Shown here one piece after another: positions 1 to 11,292 of a stretch of DNA of 64,000 bases; within the stretch, counting starts at the first letter, position 1; every line of letters starts with the position of its first letter. A program made the position numbers and the translations under genes. The stretch covers positions 1 to 64,000 of the forward strand of contig CAJFPJ010000014.1 in the NCBI GenBank assembly GCA_904399395.1, read 5' to 3'. This stretch comes from an uncultured Clostridia bacterium (GTDB taxonomy: Bacteria; Bacillota; Clostridia; Oscillospirales; Acutalibacteraceae). The notes under the pieces were generated by a model. The model made no database searches and was not told the origin of the DNA. It saw only the letters and a list, made by a program, of their open reading frames with translations.

Positions 1-1293
1 CTTTATCTAAAGCGTTATGATCCGGTGCTCGCGTTGTGTGTCGTGCTGATCTTTATTCCTGCTTTTGCGTCTATGGTAATCAGGCCAGATATCTTTTTTG
101 AATTGGAGGATCATTCCGCTCCGGCGCGGAGGATGGATGCTTACCTGAAAAAATGCGTGGGAGGTCCGGAATATTTCAAGGAAACGAGAACACTAGGAAT
201 CAGCGGCTATTTTAAAAAGAGATTTCTGGAAAATGTGAAGCTGTTGAACGGATATATCTGGAAGGCACAGAAAAAAATAAAATTAGTAGAATTGATGACA
301 ACCCTATTTTCTGTATTTGGATATGGGGGAGTGATGGTGCTGCTGATTGTTTCCTTATTGCAGGGACGGATAACGACGGCCCTCTATGCATCGATATTTT
401 CATCCATCACGCTCATGTATGCCATGTGTGACGACGCGGCGTATCATTTTCTGTCACCCTTTGATGGAGTCGCGATCGTAAACAGCTTTGTAGCCCTGAT
501 AAAAGGGAAGCTGCCGGAACGAAAGGACAGTCCGGTTGATTTCAGTAAGCCGATTGTAGTTGACGATATCACTTTTTCGTATCCGGGAGCAGATAAGCCA
601 GCACTCGATCACGTTTCTTTCCGGATCAGAGCAGGTGAAACGATCGCGATTGTGGGAAATAACGGTTCTGGGAAAACGACGTTGTCAAAAATCCTGTTAG
701 GTATTTATACGCCGAAGAGCGGAAGTGTAAAGATTGGGGATGTGAATATCGGAGAAATTTCCTCAAAGTCTGTGGGTGTTGGAATGTCGGCAGTATTTCA
801 GAATTTTCAGAAATACAAAATGTCGGTGGAGGATAACATTAAAATTAGTGATCCCGGCAGACAGGATCAGACAGCGCTGGAAAACTGTGCGGAGCAGTTC
901 GATATGGATTTTGAGACCGAGCAGTTTGTAAAGGGCCGTGATACGATTCTATCGAGGGATTTTGGCGGGACAGAATTATCTGGCGGACAATGGCAGAAAA
1001 TAGCCATAATGCGTGGTCTGTATCGTGACAGGGAAGTGATGGTATTGGATGAGCCGACTTCTGCGATCGATCCGTTGGAGGAAACCAGACTGTATCAGAA
1101 ATTTGCAGAAATAGCCGAGGGCAGGACCGCGTTTATTGTCACACACAGAATCGGCCTGACAAAGATCGCGGACCGGACCATGGTTATGGACCGGGGAAGG
1201 CTGGTACAGATAGGAACCTATGAGGAGCTGGAAAAGGAAGAAGGCATGTTCCGGGAAATGCTACAGGCACAGAAAAAGTGGTATAAGAGGTAG
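1..1293 (+). CDS. ABC transporter permease/ATP-binding protein, 5'-truncated by window edge
   Basis: Frame is open from base 1 (LYLKRYDPVLALCVV...); Walker A GNNGSGKTT, signature LSGGQWQK, Walker B VMVLDEP, preceded by hydrophobic membrane segments. Confidence 0.9.
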   Translation, partial: LYLKRYDPVLALCVVLIFIPAFASMVIRPDIFFELEDHSAPARRMDAYLKKCVGGPEYFKETRTLGISGYFKKRFLENVKLLNGYIWKAQKKIKLVELMTTLFSVFGYGGVMVLLIVSLLQGRITTALYASIFSSITLMYAMCDDAAYHFLSPFDGVAIVNSFVALIKGKLPERKDSPVDFSKPIVVDDITFSYPGADKPALDHVSFRIRAGETIAIVGNNGSGKTTLSKILLGIYTPKSGSVKIGDVNIGEISSKSVGVGMSAVFQNFQKYKMSVEDNIKISDPGRQDQTALENCAEQFDMDFETEQFVKGRDTILSRDFGGTELSGGQWQKIAIMRGLYRDREVMVLDEPTSAIDPLEETRLYQKFAEIAEGRTAFIVTHRIGLTKIADRTMVMDRGRLVQIGTYEELEKEEGMFREMLQAQKKWYKR

Positions 1294-1590
1294 CCCTTAA
1301 GGCCGCCTCCCTTACCGGCTGACTTCATTTGTGCCAAAGTCTGCATTCAACCAGTGTTATCATTTTGTTATCGAATAGAACTTTTTCTTGCGAAAAAGTC
1401 AATGTTTATACGGGTTTCCAGCACTGCCTAATGTCATTTAATAAACTTCATTAGCGTTCTTTTCGCAAATTCCGTTAGCGTCTCCTCGCCTCTTCTGCGA
1501 ATCCTTTCCACGGATTTCCGCTCACAGGTTTCGCTCAAAGCACTTCCAAAAGCATTGATTTTACAAGGTTTCTGACCGTTTTTACCGAAA

Positions 1591-1630
1591 AAAACAGACC
1601 TCAAAGGGGATTCCCTTCAAGGTCTGTTTT
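1591..1630. terminator. Rho-independent terminator (probably bidirectional) downstream of guaA
   Basis: aaaacagacctcaaaggggattcccttcaaggtctgttttt: AAACAGACCT/AGGTCTGTTT stem flanked by A and T tracts. Confidence 0.75.
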
Positions 1631-1729
1631 TCTTCTTTTTCTGTATTTTTTTGTCCATCGTCATTCTTTTTTTGGGATAACGGATTTTGTGAAAAATACG
1701 CTATCGGCCTTTGTGAAATGACACCTAAC

Positions 1730-3292
1730 TTACTCAAACTCTATCGTAGCCGGAGGCTTCCCTGTAAGGTCATACAGCACCCGGTTCACATGCTTTACCT
1801 CATTGACGATCCGGCTGGTAACCGTCTGCAACACTTCCCAAGGAATAGGCGCTGATTCTGCCGTCATAAAGTCTGTGGTAGTGACGGCGCGGAGCGCCAC
1901 CGCATAGTCATATGTACGCTCATCGCCCATAACACCTACACTCTTCATATTTGTCAAAGCAGCATAATACTGGCTCACAGAAGAAGAAAGCCCCGCCTTT
2001 CCGATCTCTTCACGCCAGATAGCATCGGCATCCTGCACCATGCGGATCTTCTCCGGCGTTACCTCGCCTATGATGCGAATAGCAAGCCCCGGGCCCGGGA
2101 AAGGCTGGCGGCTCACCAATTCCTCAGGCAAGCCCAGCTCCCGGCCCGCCTGGCGAGTCTCATCTTTAAACAGATTTCGAAGGGGCTCGATGATTTCCTT
2201 AAAATCCACATAATCCGGCAGACCTCCCACATTGTGGTGGGATTTAATAACGGTGCTCTCCCCGCCCAAACCGCTTTCCACCACATCGGGGTAAATTGTT
2301 CCCTGAGCCAGGAATTCCACCCTGCCGATCTTTTTGGCCTCTTCCTCAAAAACCCGGATAAATTCCTCACCAATAATTTTTCGCTTTTCTTCCGGTTCTT
2401 CCACACCCCGGAGCTTTTCATAAAAACGCTCTCTGGCATTCACACAGACAAAATTCAGCTCGAACTGCCCGTTGGGGCCGAAGACCTCACAGACTTGCTC
2501 CATTTCATTTTTCCGCAGCAAGCCATGATCCACAAATACGCAAGTGAGCTGCTTCCCTACAGCTTTTGCCAACATAGCTGCTGCAACAGAGGAATCCACC
2601 CCGCCGGAAAGGGCGCAGAGCACCCTTCCCCCGCCTATTTTTTCGCGGAGCTGCTTTATGCTGGTTTCCACAAAAGAATCCATCTTCCAGTCACCTTTGC
2701 AGCCGCAAACGCCATATACAAAATTGTGCAGCATCTGTTTGCCCTCTTGGGTGTGGAGCACTTCCGGATGAAACTGCACTGCATACAGACCTCTCTCAGG
2801 AGCTTCCGCCGCCGCCACCGGGCAGTTTTCCGTATACGCGGAAACTGCAAATCCCGGGGCCGGAGACTCAATATAATCGTTGTGGCTCATCCAACACACG
2901 GTATCGGGAGAAACGCCCTGAAAAAGTCTGGAAGCCGTATCCACATGCACCAGCGTCTTGCCGTATTCCCGCTCCGGAGCCCGGCATACCTTTCCACCCA
3001 GAAGATGCATCATAAGCTGGCTACCGTAACAGATCCCCAGAACAGGGATTCCCATTTCGAACAGCGCAGGATCCATACTGGGGGAATCGTCAAGGTATAC
3101 GCTGTTGGGCCCGCCCGTCAGAATGATTCCCACAGGAGCGGCCTTTTGAATGGCCTCCAGCCCATCCCGATAAGAAATAATCTCACAATACACATTGCAT
3201 TCGCGGACCCGGCGGGCAATCAACTGATTATACTGACCTCCAAAATCGACCACAAGAACTTTTTCATTTTCTACCATAGAACGTTTTCCCAT
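1730..3292 (-). CDS. guaA: GMP synthase (glutamine-hydrolysing); start may be the internal Met at 3277
   Basis: GATase class I ([14 protein letters not shown]), PP-loop [11 protein letters not shown]-terminal [16 protein letters not shown]...KPPATIEFE. Confidence 0.97.
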   Translation of the reverse strand: MGKRSMVENEKVLVVDFGGQYNQLIARRVRECNVYCEIISYRDGLEAIQKAAPVGIILTGGPNSVYLDDSPSMDPALFEMGIPVLGICYGSQLMMHLLGGKVCRAPEREYGKTLVHVDTASRLFQGVSPDTVCWMSHNDYIESPAPGFAVSAYTENCPVAAAEAPERGLYAVQFHPEVLHTQEGKQMLHNFVYGVCGCKGDWKMDSFVETSIKQLREKIGGGRVLCALSGGVDSSVAAAMLAKAVGKQLTCVFVDHGLLRKNEMEQVCEVFGPNGQFELNFVCVNARERFYEKLRGVEEPEEKRKIIGEEFIRVFEEEAKKIGRVEFLAQGTIYPDVVESGLGGESTVIKSHHNVGGLPDYVDFKEIIEPLRNLFKDETRQAGRELGLPEELVSRQPFPGPGLAIRIIGEVTPEKIRMVQDADAIWREEIGKAGLSSSVSQYYAALTNMKSVGVMGDERTYDYAVALRAVTTTDFMTAESAPIPWEVLQTVTSRIVNEVKHVNRVLYDLTGKPPATIEFE

Positions 3293-3307
3293 CCTTTGCT
3301 CGTTGAT

Positions 3308-5134
3308 TTACTCCACTGTAACGGACTTTGCCAGATTTCTGGGCTTATCGATATCGCATCCCTTCATGGAAGAAACATAATATGCGAAAAGCTGGAGAGG
3401 CACAACCGCCAGTGAGGGAAGCATAATATCACAGATTTCCGGAACATACATCACGTGATCCGCCGTTTGCTCAATGCTTTTGTTTCCCTCCGTCGTCAAT
3501 CCCAGAACCACAGCCCCTCTGGCTTTAACCTCTTTGACATTGCTCATCATCTTTTCAAAAAGTGCCTTCTGTGTGGCTAGAGCAACCACCAACGTGCCGT
3601 CTTCTACTAGGCTGATAGTGCCGTGCTTCAATTCGCCCGCTGCATAGGCATCTGAATGAATATAGGAAATTTCCTTGAGCTTCAGAGACCCCTCCAGAGA
3701 CATGGCATAATCCAAATTGCGTCCGATAAAGAACACGTCCTTTACATTAAAGAAAAGGGACGCCAGATATTGCACATTCTCCTTATGCTGAAGAATTTCC
3801 TCCACCAAATCGGGAAGCCGCATCAGATCCTTTACATAAGCTGCATACTGCTCTTGGCCCACGGTTCCCAGAAGATCTCCCATATAAATGGTCAGCAGAT
3901 ATATAACAGCCAGCTGAGCGCTATACGCTTTTGTGGTAGCCACGGCGATTTCTGGCCCAGCCCAGGTATATAGTACATCGTCTGATTCATTGGCAATGGA
4001 GCTTCCTACCACATTGACAATCGAAAGAGTCCTGGCGCCCCGGCGCTTAGCCTCCCTGAGCGCCGCCAATGTATCCGCTGTTTCGCCCGACTGGCTGATT
4101 ACCAACACCAATGTCCCTTCATCCACCATGGGATCCATATACCGGAATTCAGAAGCAATATCCACTTCCACCGGAATACGCACGACCTTTTCCAGCACAT
4201 ATTTGGCAATAACTCCCACGTGGTAAGCAGAGCCACAGGCCACAATATAGATACTGCGGAGCTTTTCCAGATCCTCCCGGGTAAGGGAAACCGAATCCAA
4301 AACTACGCGCCCGTTGTGCAAGCGGGGGGAAATTGTATCCCGCAGAACCTTAGGCTGCTCCATGATCTCCTTAGCCATAAAATGCTCATAGCCGCCCTTT
4401 TCGGCCGCAGAAACATCCCAATCCACATGGCAGAGCTCCTTCTGCACAGGCTCTTTATCCATATTGTAGAAAGAAACGGAACCCCTGCAAAGAACGGCAA
4501 TTTCCTGATCGTTCAGGCGGTAAATATCCCTCGTTCTCTCTAAAATAGCCGGCACATCAGAGGCGATGTAATTCTCTCCGCTGCCAACACCTACAATGAG
4601 GGGGCTATCTTTGCGCACAGCTACCAGCTGATCCGGATAATCTTGGCAGATTACCCCCAAAGCATAGGAGCCTTCCACATGACGCAGGACCTGAATCACA
4701 GCATCCAGGACATCACCCTTATAATAGTATTCCAGAAGCTGGGCCACTACTTCCGTATCCGTCTCCGATACAAAATTAACGCCCCGCCGTATAAGATGTT
4801 CCTTCAAAGGAAGATAGTTCTCAATAATACCGTTGTGTACAACGGCGAATTTACCGGAATCGCTCACTTGGGGATGGGAATTGATGTCGGAAGGCGCTCC
4901 ATGGGTCGCCCACCGTGTATGGCCGATTCCCAGCGTTCCGGGGGTTTTCTGCCCGCCCTCAATCAGCTCACTGAGCACCTTCAGCCGCCCCTTGGCCTTA
5001 GCCACCTGCAAATGGCCGCCGTTATAAAGAGCTACCCCCGCAGAATCATACCCGCGGTATTCCAGCTTTTCAAGGCCTTTCAACAGGATCGGAGCCGCCT
5101 GCTCCTCCCCGATATAGCCTACTATTCCACACAT
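3308..5134 (-). CDS. glmS: Glutamine-fructose-6-phosphate aminotransferase (isomerizing)
   Basis: N-terminal MCGIVGYIGEEQA (Cys nucleophile after Met), SIS domains, C-terminal DIDKPRNLAKSVTVE; start moved from 5152 to the MCGIVG Met. Confidence 0.97.
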   Translation of the reverse strand: MCGIVGYIGEEQAAPILLKGLEKLEYRGYDSAGVALYNGGHLQVAKAKGRLKVLSELIEGGQKTPGTLGIGHTRWATHGAPSDINSHPQVSDSGKFAVVHNGIIENYLPLKEHLIRRGVNFVSETDTEVVAQLLEYYYKGDVLDAVIQVLRHVEGSYALGVICQDYPDQLVAVRKDSPLIVGVGSGENYIASDVPAILERTRDIYRLNDQEIAVLCRGSVSFYNMDKEPVQKELCHVDWDVSAAEKGGYEHFMAKEIMEQPKVLRDTISPRLHNGRVVLDSVSLTREDLEKLRSIYIVACGSAYHVGVIAKYVLEKVVRIPVEVDIASEFRYMDPMVDEGTLVLVISQSGETADTLAALREAKRRGARTLSIVNVVGSSIANESDDVLYTWAGPEIAVATTKAYSAQLAVIYLLTIYMGDLLGTVGQEQYAAYVKDLMRLPDLVEEILQHKENVQYLASLFFNVKDVFFIGRNLDYAMSLEGSLKLKEISYIHSDAYAAGELKHGTISLVEDGTLVVALATQKALFEKMMSNVKEVKARGAVVLGLTTEGNKSIEQTADHVMYVPEICDIMLPSLAVVPLQLFAYYVSSMKGCDIDKPRNLAKSVTVE

Positions 5135-5192
5135 ATTGGATCTCCTTTCCAAAATTGGAGCCCCCGCTTGCCGGGGAACTGCAGAATCGCTT

Positions 5193-6473
5193 TTACGGAC
5201 GATATATTAAGTCTTCCCGGGCAGGGCCGTTAGAAACCATTCCAATATGGACGCCCAGCTCTTTTTCTGCAAATTCCACATATCTTTTGGCATTTTCAGG
5301 CAAATCCTCATATTTGCGGATTCCGCGGATATCGCACTTCCAGCCGGGCAGAACCTTCAGCACCGGCTTGCAGCGTTTCAGTTCACTGGTTGTTGGGAAA
5401 TAGTCAATCTGTTTTCCATCCAATTCATAGGCTACACAAACAGGGATTTCATCCAAATATCCGAGGGCATCCAGAACGGTAAATGCCACAGTAGTGGCTC
5501 CCTGCACTTGGCATCCGTAACGGCTTGCCACCAAATCCAGCCAGCCCATGCGGCGTGGCCGGCCTGTGGTCGCTCCGTATTCGCCACCGTCTCCCCCGCG
5601 GCGGCGAAGTTCATCGGCCTCTTCTCCGAAAATCTCGCTGACGAATTCCCCGGCTCCTACTGCGCTGGAATAAGCTTTTACCACTGTGACGATTTCACGA
5701 ATCTCATAGGGGGGCACACCGGCGCCTACTGCGCCGTATCCAGCCAGAGTAGAGCTGGAGGTCACCATGGGATAAATTCCAAAATCCGGATCCTTCAAAG
5801 AACCCAGCTGCCCTTCAAGAAGGATTGTCTTACCCTCTTTCACTGCTTTATGAAGTAGAGTAAAGGTATCTGCCACATAGGGGGCAAGCGCTTCCTTATA
5901 TTCCATCAGCTTTGCATAGACTTCGTCCTCTTTGAGCTCTGGCTGGTGATAGAGTTCCCGAAAAAGCACGTTCTTGATTCCCATTACATGGCGGATCTGC
6001 TCCCGAATTTCTTCTTCATCTGCAAACAACTGGCTGACCTGGAAGCCTATCTTTGAAAATTTATCCGAATAGAAAGGGGCTATGCCGGATTTAGTGGATC
6101 CAAAGGATTTAGAAGAAAGTCTCGCTTCCTCATAAGTATCTTGCGCCACATGATATGGCATCACCACCTGTGCCCTATCGCTGATTACGATATGCGGCTT
6201 CGGTACTCCGCGTTCCTCCAGAGAACGCATTTCCTTCACAAAATTTTCAACACTGAAAGCCACACCGTTCCCAATCACATTCGTAACATGCTCGTAAAAG
6301 ACACCAGAAGGAAGCTGATGGAGGGCAAATTTTCCATATCCGTTGACAATGGTATGCCCCGCATTGCTGCCGCCCTGAAAACGGATTACGATATCGGAAC
6401 CCGCCGCCAACGCATCGGTGATCTTTCCTTTTCCCTCATCGCCCCAACAGGCGCCTACGATTGCCTTTACCAT
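5193..6473 (-). CDS. purA: Adenylosuccinate synthetase
   Basis: GACWGDEGKGK, QGGSNAGHT, TTGRPRRMGWLD motifs; 426 aa. Confidence 0.97.
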   Translation of the reverse strand: MVKAIVGACWGDEGKGKITDALAAGSDIVIRFQGGSNAGHTIVNGYGKFALHQLPSGVFYEHVTNVIGNGVAFSVENFVKEMRSLEERGVPKPHIVISDRAQVVMPYHVAQDTYEEARLSSKSFGSTKSGIAPFYSDKFSKIGFQVSQLFADEEEIREQIRHVMGIKNVLFRELYHQPELKEDEVYAKLMEYKEALAPYVADTFTLLHKAVKEGKTILLEGQLGSLKDPDFGIYPMVTSSSTLAGYGAVGAGVPPYEIREIVTVVKAYSSAVGAGEFVSEIFGEEADELRRRGGDGGEYGATTGRPRRMGWLDLVASRYGCQVQGATTVAFTVLDALGYLDEIPVCVAYELDGKQIDYFPTTSELKRCKPVLKVLPGWKCDIRGIRKYEDLPENAKRYVEFAEKELGVHIGMVSNGPAREDLIYRP

Positions 6474-6541
6474 TTAAACGCACCTACTACTTTCATTCAG
6501 AATGCAAAAGAAAAGCATGGCTTTCTCTGCTTTGGTTTATA

Positions 6542-6578
6542 GTATAAGCCTTTCATTGAAGAACATGAAGGCTTATAC
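6542..6578. repeat. Inverted repeat (11-bp perfect arms) spanning the purB stop codon
   Basis: gtataagcctt...aaggcttatac; purB stop (tta at 6573-6575) lies in the right arm. Confidence 0.8.
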
Positions 6579-8003
6579 GTTGATTTCAGCCTTTTCATCC
6601 CTGATTTCAGAATATTTTTCTAATGTGGGAGCTACCGTCTCTGAAAGGAACTCCTCTGTCTGCTGAGGAGCACGGCCCACATATTTTTCAGGGCTGACAA
6701 TAGCATTCAACTCATCCAGTGTTACACCGAAAATCGGATCCCCAGCAATACGGGCTAAGAGATCATTTTCTCCGCCCTCTTCCTTGATTACACGGGAAGC
6801 CGCCATGGAATGGACACGTATCCTCTCATGCAGTTGTTGCCGGTCTGCCCCGCGTTTTACAGCGTCCATCATAATATTCTCTGTGGCCATAAAAGGAAGT
6901 TCCTTGCGCAGCCTCTGCTCGATCACCTTGGGATACACCACCAGACCATCCGTCACATTGAGATACAAATTCAGGATCCCATCCACCGCCAGGAATGCCT
7001 CGGGAACGCTGATACGCTTGTTGGCAGAATCATCCAGCGTTCTTTCAAACCACTGGGTAGCCGCTGTGACCGCCGGATTCAGGCTGTCTACGATCACATA
7101 GCGCGCCAGGGACGCAATTCGCTCAGATCGCATGGGGTTGCGCTTATACGCCATAGCGGAAGAACCGATCTGATTCTTTTCAAAAGGCTCCTCCACTTCC
7201 TTCAGATGCTGCAAAAGACGGATATCATTGGAAAACTTTGCAGCGCTTTGAGCAATACCACTGAGAATGGAAAGAATCTGGCTGTCGAGCTTTCTGGAAT
7301 ACGTCTGACCTGAAACAGGGAAGCAAGCGCTATATCCCATTTTTTCTGCTATAAGCTGATCCAGCTTCTTCACCTTTTCGTGATCCCCATCAAACAGCTC
7401 CAGAAAGCTTGCCTGAGTACCCGTAGTACCCTTTGAGCCCAAAAGCTTAGCCTTGGAAAGCTGGTATTCCACATCCTCCAAATCCATCAGAAGATCCTGG
7501 ATCCAAAGACAAGCACGCTTTCCCACGGTTGTGGGTTGAGCGGGCTGAAAATGGGTAAACGCCAGGGTGGGCAGATTCTTATATTCCATGGCAAAACGGG
7601 AAAGAGCCCGGATCACCAACACCAGCTTCTTTTGGATCAGTCGGAGAGCGTCTGTCATAACGATCACATCGGTATTATCCCCCACATAGCAGGAAGTAGC
7701 CCCCAAATGAATGATAGGCCTAGCTTTGGGGCACTGCTCTCCAAAGGCATATACATGGGACATCACATCGTGCCGGACAATTTTTTCCCTCGCCTCAGCG
7801 ACCTCATAATTGATATCATCCTGAAAAGCAATCATCTCATCGATCTGTTCCTGCTCAATTGGAAGCCCCAGCTCTTTTTCCGCCTGAGCCAACGCAATCC
7901 ATAAGCGGCGCCAGGTCCTGAATTTCTTATCGGGAGAAAAGAGAAATTTCATCTCCGCATCGGCATACCGGGCCGACAAGGGGGATTCATAGGTATTGTT
8001 CAT
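6573..8003 (-). CDS. purB: Adenylosuccinate lyase
   Basis: Fumarase/ASL signature SSAMAYKRNPMRSE; start at MNNTYESPLSARYAD. Confidence 0.96.
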   Translation of the reverse strand: MNNTYESPLSARYADAEMKFLFSPDKKFRTWRRLWIALAQAEKELGLPIEQEQIDEMIAFQDDINYEVAEAREKIVRHDVMSHVYAFGEQCPKARPIIHLGATSCYVGDNTDVIVMTDALRLIQKKLVLVIRALSRFAMEYKNLPTLAFTHFQPAQPTTVGKRACLWIQDLLMDLEDVEYQLSKAKLLGSKGTTGTQASFLELFDGDHEKVKKLDQLIAEKMGYSACFPVSGQTYSRKLDSQILSILSGIAQSAAKFSNDIRLLQHLKEVEEPFEKNQIGSSAMAYKRNPMRSERIASLARYVIVDSLNPAVTAATQWFERTLDDSANKRISVPEAFLAVDGILNLYLNVTDGLVVYPKVIEQRLRKELPFMATENIMMDAVKRGADRQQLHERIRVHSMAASRVIKEEGGENDLLARIAGDPIFGVTLDELNAIVSPEKYVGRAPQQTEEFLSETVAPTLEKYSEIRDEKAEINV

Positions 8004-8179
8004 GATAACGACTCCATTCTCAGTAAATTCTTCAGAGCCAGGCACCGGCCGGACTCCTCTGGTTTTAAAACATCTGAATCAAGAAGCCGGAGGGAAGATG
8101 TTTTCGTCTCCTCCTCCGGCCTTGTCAGCCGGGGATCCCCGGACTGTATCGTTGCTCTGCAGGCGTCTATCCCACTTTT

Positions 8180-8887
8180 TTACTGCAGGCCTACGCGCTT
8201 CATCATCTCGGCATAAGCCTCTTCCACGCCGCCCATGTCCCGGCGGAAACGATCCTTATCCAGCTTTTCATGGGTATTGATATCCCAGAAACGGCAAGTA
8301 TCGGGAGAAATCTCATCCGCCAACAGAATCTCACCATGGAAACGGCCAAACTCCAGCTTGAAATCGATGAGTTCTACATTCACACTCTTAAAGAACTCAC
8401 ACATAACCTCATTGACCTTCAGAGCCATGGCAGAAATTGTGTCGATATCCTCACGGCTGGCATACCCGGCGGCAAGGATATGATATTCATTCACCATGGG
8501 ATCTCCCAAAGCATCATCCTTATAGGAAAACTCCAGAACTGTGGTTTTCAGCTCTGTTCCCTCTTCCATGCCCAGGCGCTTTGCCATGCTTCCAGCAGCC
8601 TTATTGCGGATGATGACTTCCAGAGGGACAATCTCCACCTTTTTTACCAGAGTTTCCCGGTCACTAAGTTCTTCCACAAAATGAGTCTTCACACCATGCT
8701 TTTCCAGAAGCTGGAACATGTAGTTTGACATCTTGTTATTCACAACGCCTTTGCCGGCGATGGTGCCCTTTTTCTGGCCGTTAAACGCCGTGGCGTCATC
8801 CTTATACTCTACAATACAGTAATCCGGATCCTCTGTGGCGTAAACCTTTTTGGCCTTTCCTTCATACATGAGTTCGCATTTTTTCAT
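8180..8887 (-). CDS. purC: Phosphoribosylaminoimidazole-succinocarboxamide synthase
   Basis: [42 protein letters not shown] motifs. Confidence 0.97.
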   Translation of the reverse strand: MKKCELMYEGKAKKVYATEDPDYCIVEYKDDATAFNGQKKGTIAGKGVVNNKMSNYMFQLLEKHGVKTHFVEELSDRETLVKKVEIVPLEVIIRNKAAGSMAKRLGMEEGTELKTTVLEFSYKDDALGDPMVNEYHILAAGYASREDIDTISAMALKVNEVMCEFFKSVNVELIDFKLEFGRFHGEILLADEISPDTCRFWDINTHEKLDKDRFRRDMGGVEEAYAEMMKRVGLQ

Positions 8888-8977
8888 GATAATTGCCTCC
8901 CATTTCCTTTTTGATTTCCATCTGTATATATGACTTTCTGAAACAGAAATGAATCAACCATTTTCCCCATCCTTCTC

Positions 8978-9817
8978 TTACTCATCCACAGGATAGGTTC
9001 CTTCAAAGACAAATGCGGCGGGCCCACTCATATAAAGCTCTCCCTTTTTTTCGGGCCATTCAATAGAAAGATCTCCGCCCAGCAGATGAACGGTCACACA
9101 CTCTTCCACCTTCCCGGTGACGGCTGCGGCAGCCATCGCCGCACAGGCCCCCGTCCCGCAGGCCATGGTTTCTCCTGAGCCCCGTTCCCAGACGCGCATT
9201 TCCAGCTCTGTAGGCGATAACACACGGATAAACTCAATATTCGCCCCCTGCGGGAACATCGGTGCATGCTCCAGAGCCGAACCGATGCGTTCTACAGGGA
9301 AATGCTTCACATCCTCTACAAAAATCACACAATGAGGATTCCCCATGGAAACACATGTGACCTTGAAGCTCTCTCCGCAAACTTCTACCGGCTGTTCCAA
9401 AACAGGCAGGTCATATCCCGCAACCGGAATGCGCTCCGGCATGAATTCCGGTTCGCCCATAGCTACTTTGACAGAATTGACTTTTCCGTCCTCAACCGTA
9501 AGATAAAGCGTCTTTACCCCGCTGAGTGTATCGATCTTCAGCACATCCCGACGGGCGATCCCTTTCTCATACACATATTTTCCAACACAACGGATTCCAT
9601 TCCCGCACATCATAGCCCGGGAACCATCCGCATTGTAAAGATCCATCATGGCGTCGCCGTTGGGTGTGGGACGTATGAGGATCAGCCCGTCTGAACCGAT
9701 ACCGAAATGGCGGTCACTGAGACGAACTGCTAAAGCAGAAGGATCTTCCACGGTCTCTTCAAAACAGTTTACATAGATATAATCGTTGCCGATCCCCTGC
9801 ATCTTAGAAAATTTCAT
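8978..9817 (-). CDS. dapF: Diaminopimelate epimerase
   Basis: MKFSKMQGIGNDYIYV, MCGNGIRC, ACGTGACA (both catalytic Cys). Confidence 0.97.
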   Translation of the reverse strand: MKFSKMQGIGNDYIYVNCFEETVEDPSALAVRLSDRHFGIGSDGLILIRPTPNGDAMMDLYNADGSRAMMCGNGIRCVGKYVYEKGIARRDVLKIDTLSGVKTLYLTVEDGKVNSVKVAMGEPEFMPERIPVAGYDLPVLEQPVEVCGESFKVTCVSMGNPHCVIFVEDVKHFPVERIGSALEHAPMFPQGANIEFIRVLSPTELEMRVWERGSGETMACGTGACAAMAAAAVTGKVEECVTVHLLGGDLSIEWPEKKGELYMSGPAAFVFEGTYPVDE

Positions 9818-9870
9818 AGGCTTCCCTCCAGGTTGCCGGACGTCCTGTGTAAATATTTCGGCCCGGGAAC

Positions 9871-11199
9871 TCAGAATTTATTCAGATACCGCTCGATCTC
9901 CCACTGAGAAACCCTTGTGGAGTATTCACGCCACTCCTGCCTTTTTGCCTCGATATATTTATCGAATACATGATCGCCGAGGGCCTTGCGGATAAAGGGA
10001 TCTTGCTTCATATAGTGAATAGCCTCGTTTAAAGTAGAAGGAAGATTTTCAATCCCTTGCTCCTCCAGCTCTTTTTCAGACATCGCATAAATATTGGCCG
10101 AAACAGCCTCCGGAGGCATTCTGTTTTCCCGAATTCCTTCCAGCCCGGCCGCGAGAAGGACGGCAAATACCAGATACGGGTTGCAGGAAGGATCCGGTGA
10201 ACGCAGCTCCACCCTAGTGCCCGTGCCCCGGGTAGCAGGCACACGAATCAGCGCACTGCGGTTGCTCACTGTCCAAGCGATATAGCAAGGAGCTTCATAA
10301 CCGGGAACAAGACGTTTATAAGAATTCACAAGAGGATTTGTAATAGCAGATACGCCTTTAATATGATGCAGGATCCCAGCAATGAAATTGAGAGCGATAT
10401 GGCTAAGGCCATTGGGGGAATCCGGATCGTAAAATGCATTTTTTCCATCTTTAAAGAGGCTCATGTTGGTATGCATACCGGAACCGGCCTGCCCAAAAAG
10501 AGGCTTGGGCATAAAGGTGGCGCAGACGCCATGCGCATCCGCAGCAGATTTAACCACCATTTTAAAGGTATGGATATTGTCTGCAGCCGCAAGAGCCTCT
10601 CCATACTTAAAATCGATTTCATGCTGGGCCACAGCACATTCATGATGGGACGCTTCAATCTCAAATCCCATGTCCTCAAGAGTCAGGCAGATATCCCGCC
10701 GGCAGCTCTCTCCCACGTCGGAAGGCCCCATGTCAAAATACCCTGCCGTGTCATAGGTGTTAGTGGTGGGATGGCCGTGCTCATCCCGATTGAAAAGGAA
10801 GAACTCGCATTCCGGCCCCACGTTGAAGGTATACCCCATCTCAGCCGCCTCCTGCAAAGTCTTGCGCAGGATATTGCGGGGATCCCCTTCAAAAGGAGTT
10901 CCATCCGGCTTATATACATCGCAAATCAGCCGGGCTATTTTTCCCTTCTTATGCCAGGGAAGAATACAGAAGGTATCCAGGTCGGGGCGAAGATACATGT
11001 CGGATTCCTCGATACGCACAAAGCCTTCGATGGAAGATCCGTCGAACATACACTGATTATCCAAAGCCTTCTTGGCCTGGCTCCGGGTAATTGCCACATT
11101 CTTCAGTGAACCAAAAATGTCACTGAACTGCAGCCGTATAAATTTGACATCATTTTCCTCTAAAATGCGCAAAACATCTTCTTTTGTATATTTCGCCAT
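9871..11199 (-). CDS. glnA: Glutamine synthetase type I
   Basis: [29 protein letters not shown], short 442-aa form. Confidence 0.97.
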   Translation of the reverse strand: MAKYTKEDVLRILEENDVKFIRLQFSDIFGSLKNVAITRSQAKKALDNQCMFDGSSIEGFVRIEESDMYLRPDLDTFCILPWHKKGKIARLICDVYKPDGTPFEGDPRNILRKTLQEAAEMGYTFNVGPECEFFLFNRDEHGHPTTNTYDTAGYFDMGPSDVGESCRRDICLTLEDMGFEIEASHHECAVAQHEIDFKYGEALAAADNIHTFKMVVKSAADAHGVCATFMPKPLFGQAGSGMHTNMSLFKDGKNAFYDPDSPNGLSHIALNFIAGILHHIKGVSAITNPLVNSYKRLVPGYEAPCYIAWTVSNRSALIRVPATRGTGTRVELRSPDPSCNPYLVFAVLLAAGLEGIRENRMPPEAVSANIYAMSEKELEEQGIENLPSTLNEAIHYMKQDPFIRKALGDHVFDKYIEAKRQEWREYSTRVSQWEIERYLNKF

Positions 11200-11225
11200 G
11201 AATGCATATCCTCCTAAAATAAAAA

Positions 11226-11262
11226 TAACAAGGCCGCTCCCAGAAAAAGAACCTCCTTGTTA
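11226..11262 (-). promoter_or_regulatory. Leader hairpin with U-rich tail upstream of glnA (attenuator candidate)
   Basis: Minus strand taacaagg...ccttgtta (8-bp stem) then atttttatttt, then RBS aggagg before ATG. Confidence 0.45.
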
Positions 11263-11292
11263 ATCTGACCGTCTGCTTTCATAACCAGTAAT

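Noticed and set aside
2234-3415. 393-aa plus-strand ORF antisense to guaA/glmS
   Set aside because: Shadow ORF over two confident genes; low-complexity His/Phe/Leu-rich sequence with no recognisable domain.
8086-8142. Two GC-rich hairpins between purC and purB (incl. CCGGGGATCCCCGG palindrome)
   Set aside because: Could be a partial terminator, but there is no good U-run and no evidence of a repeat family within the window.
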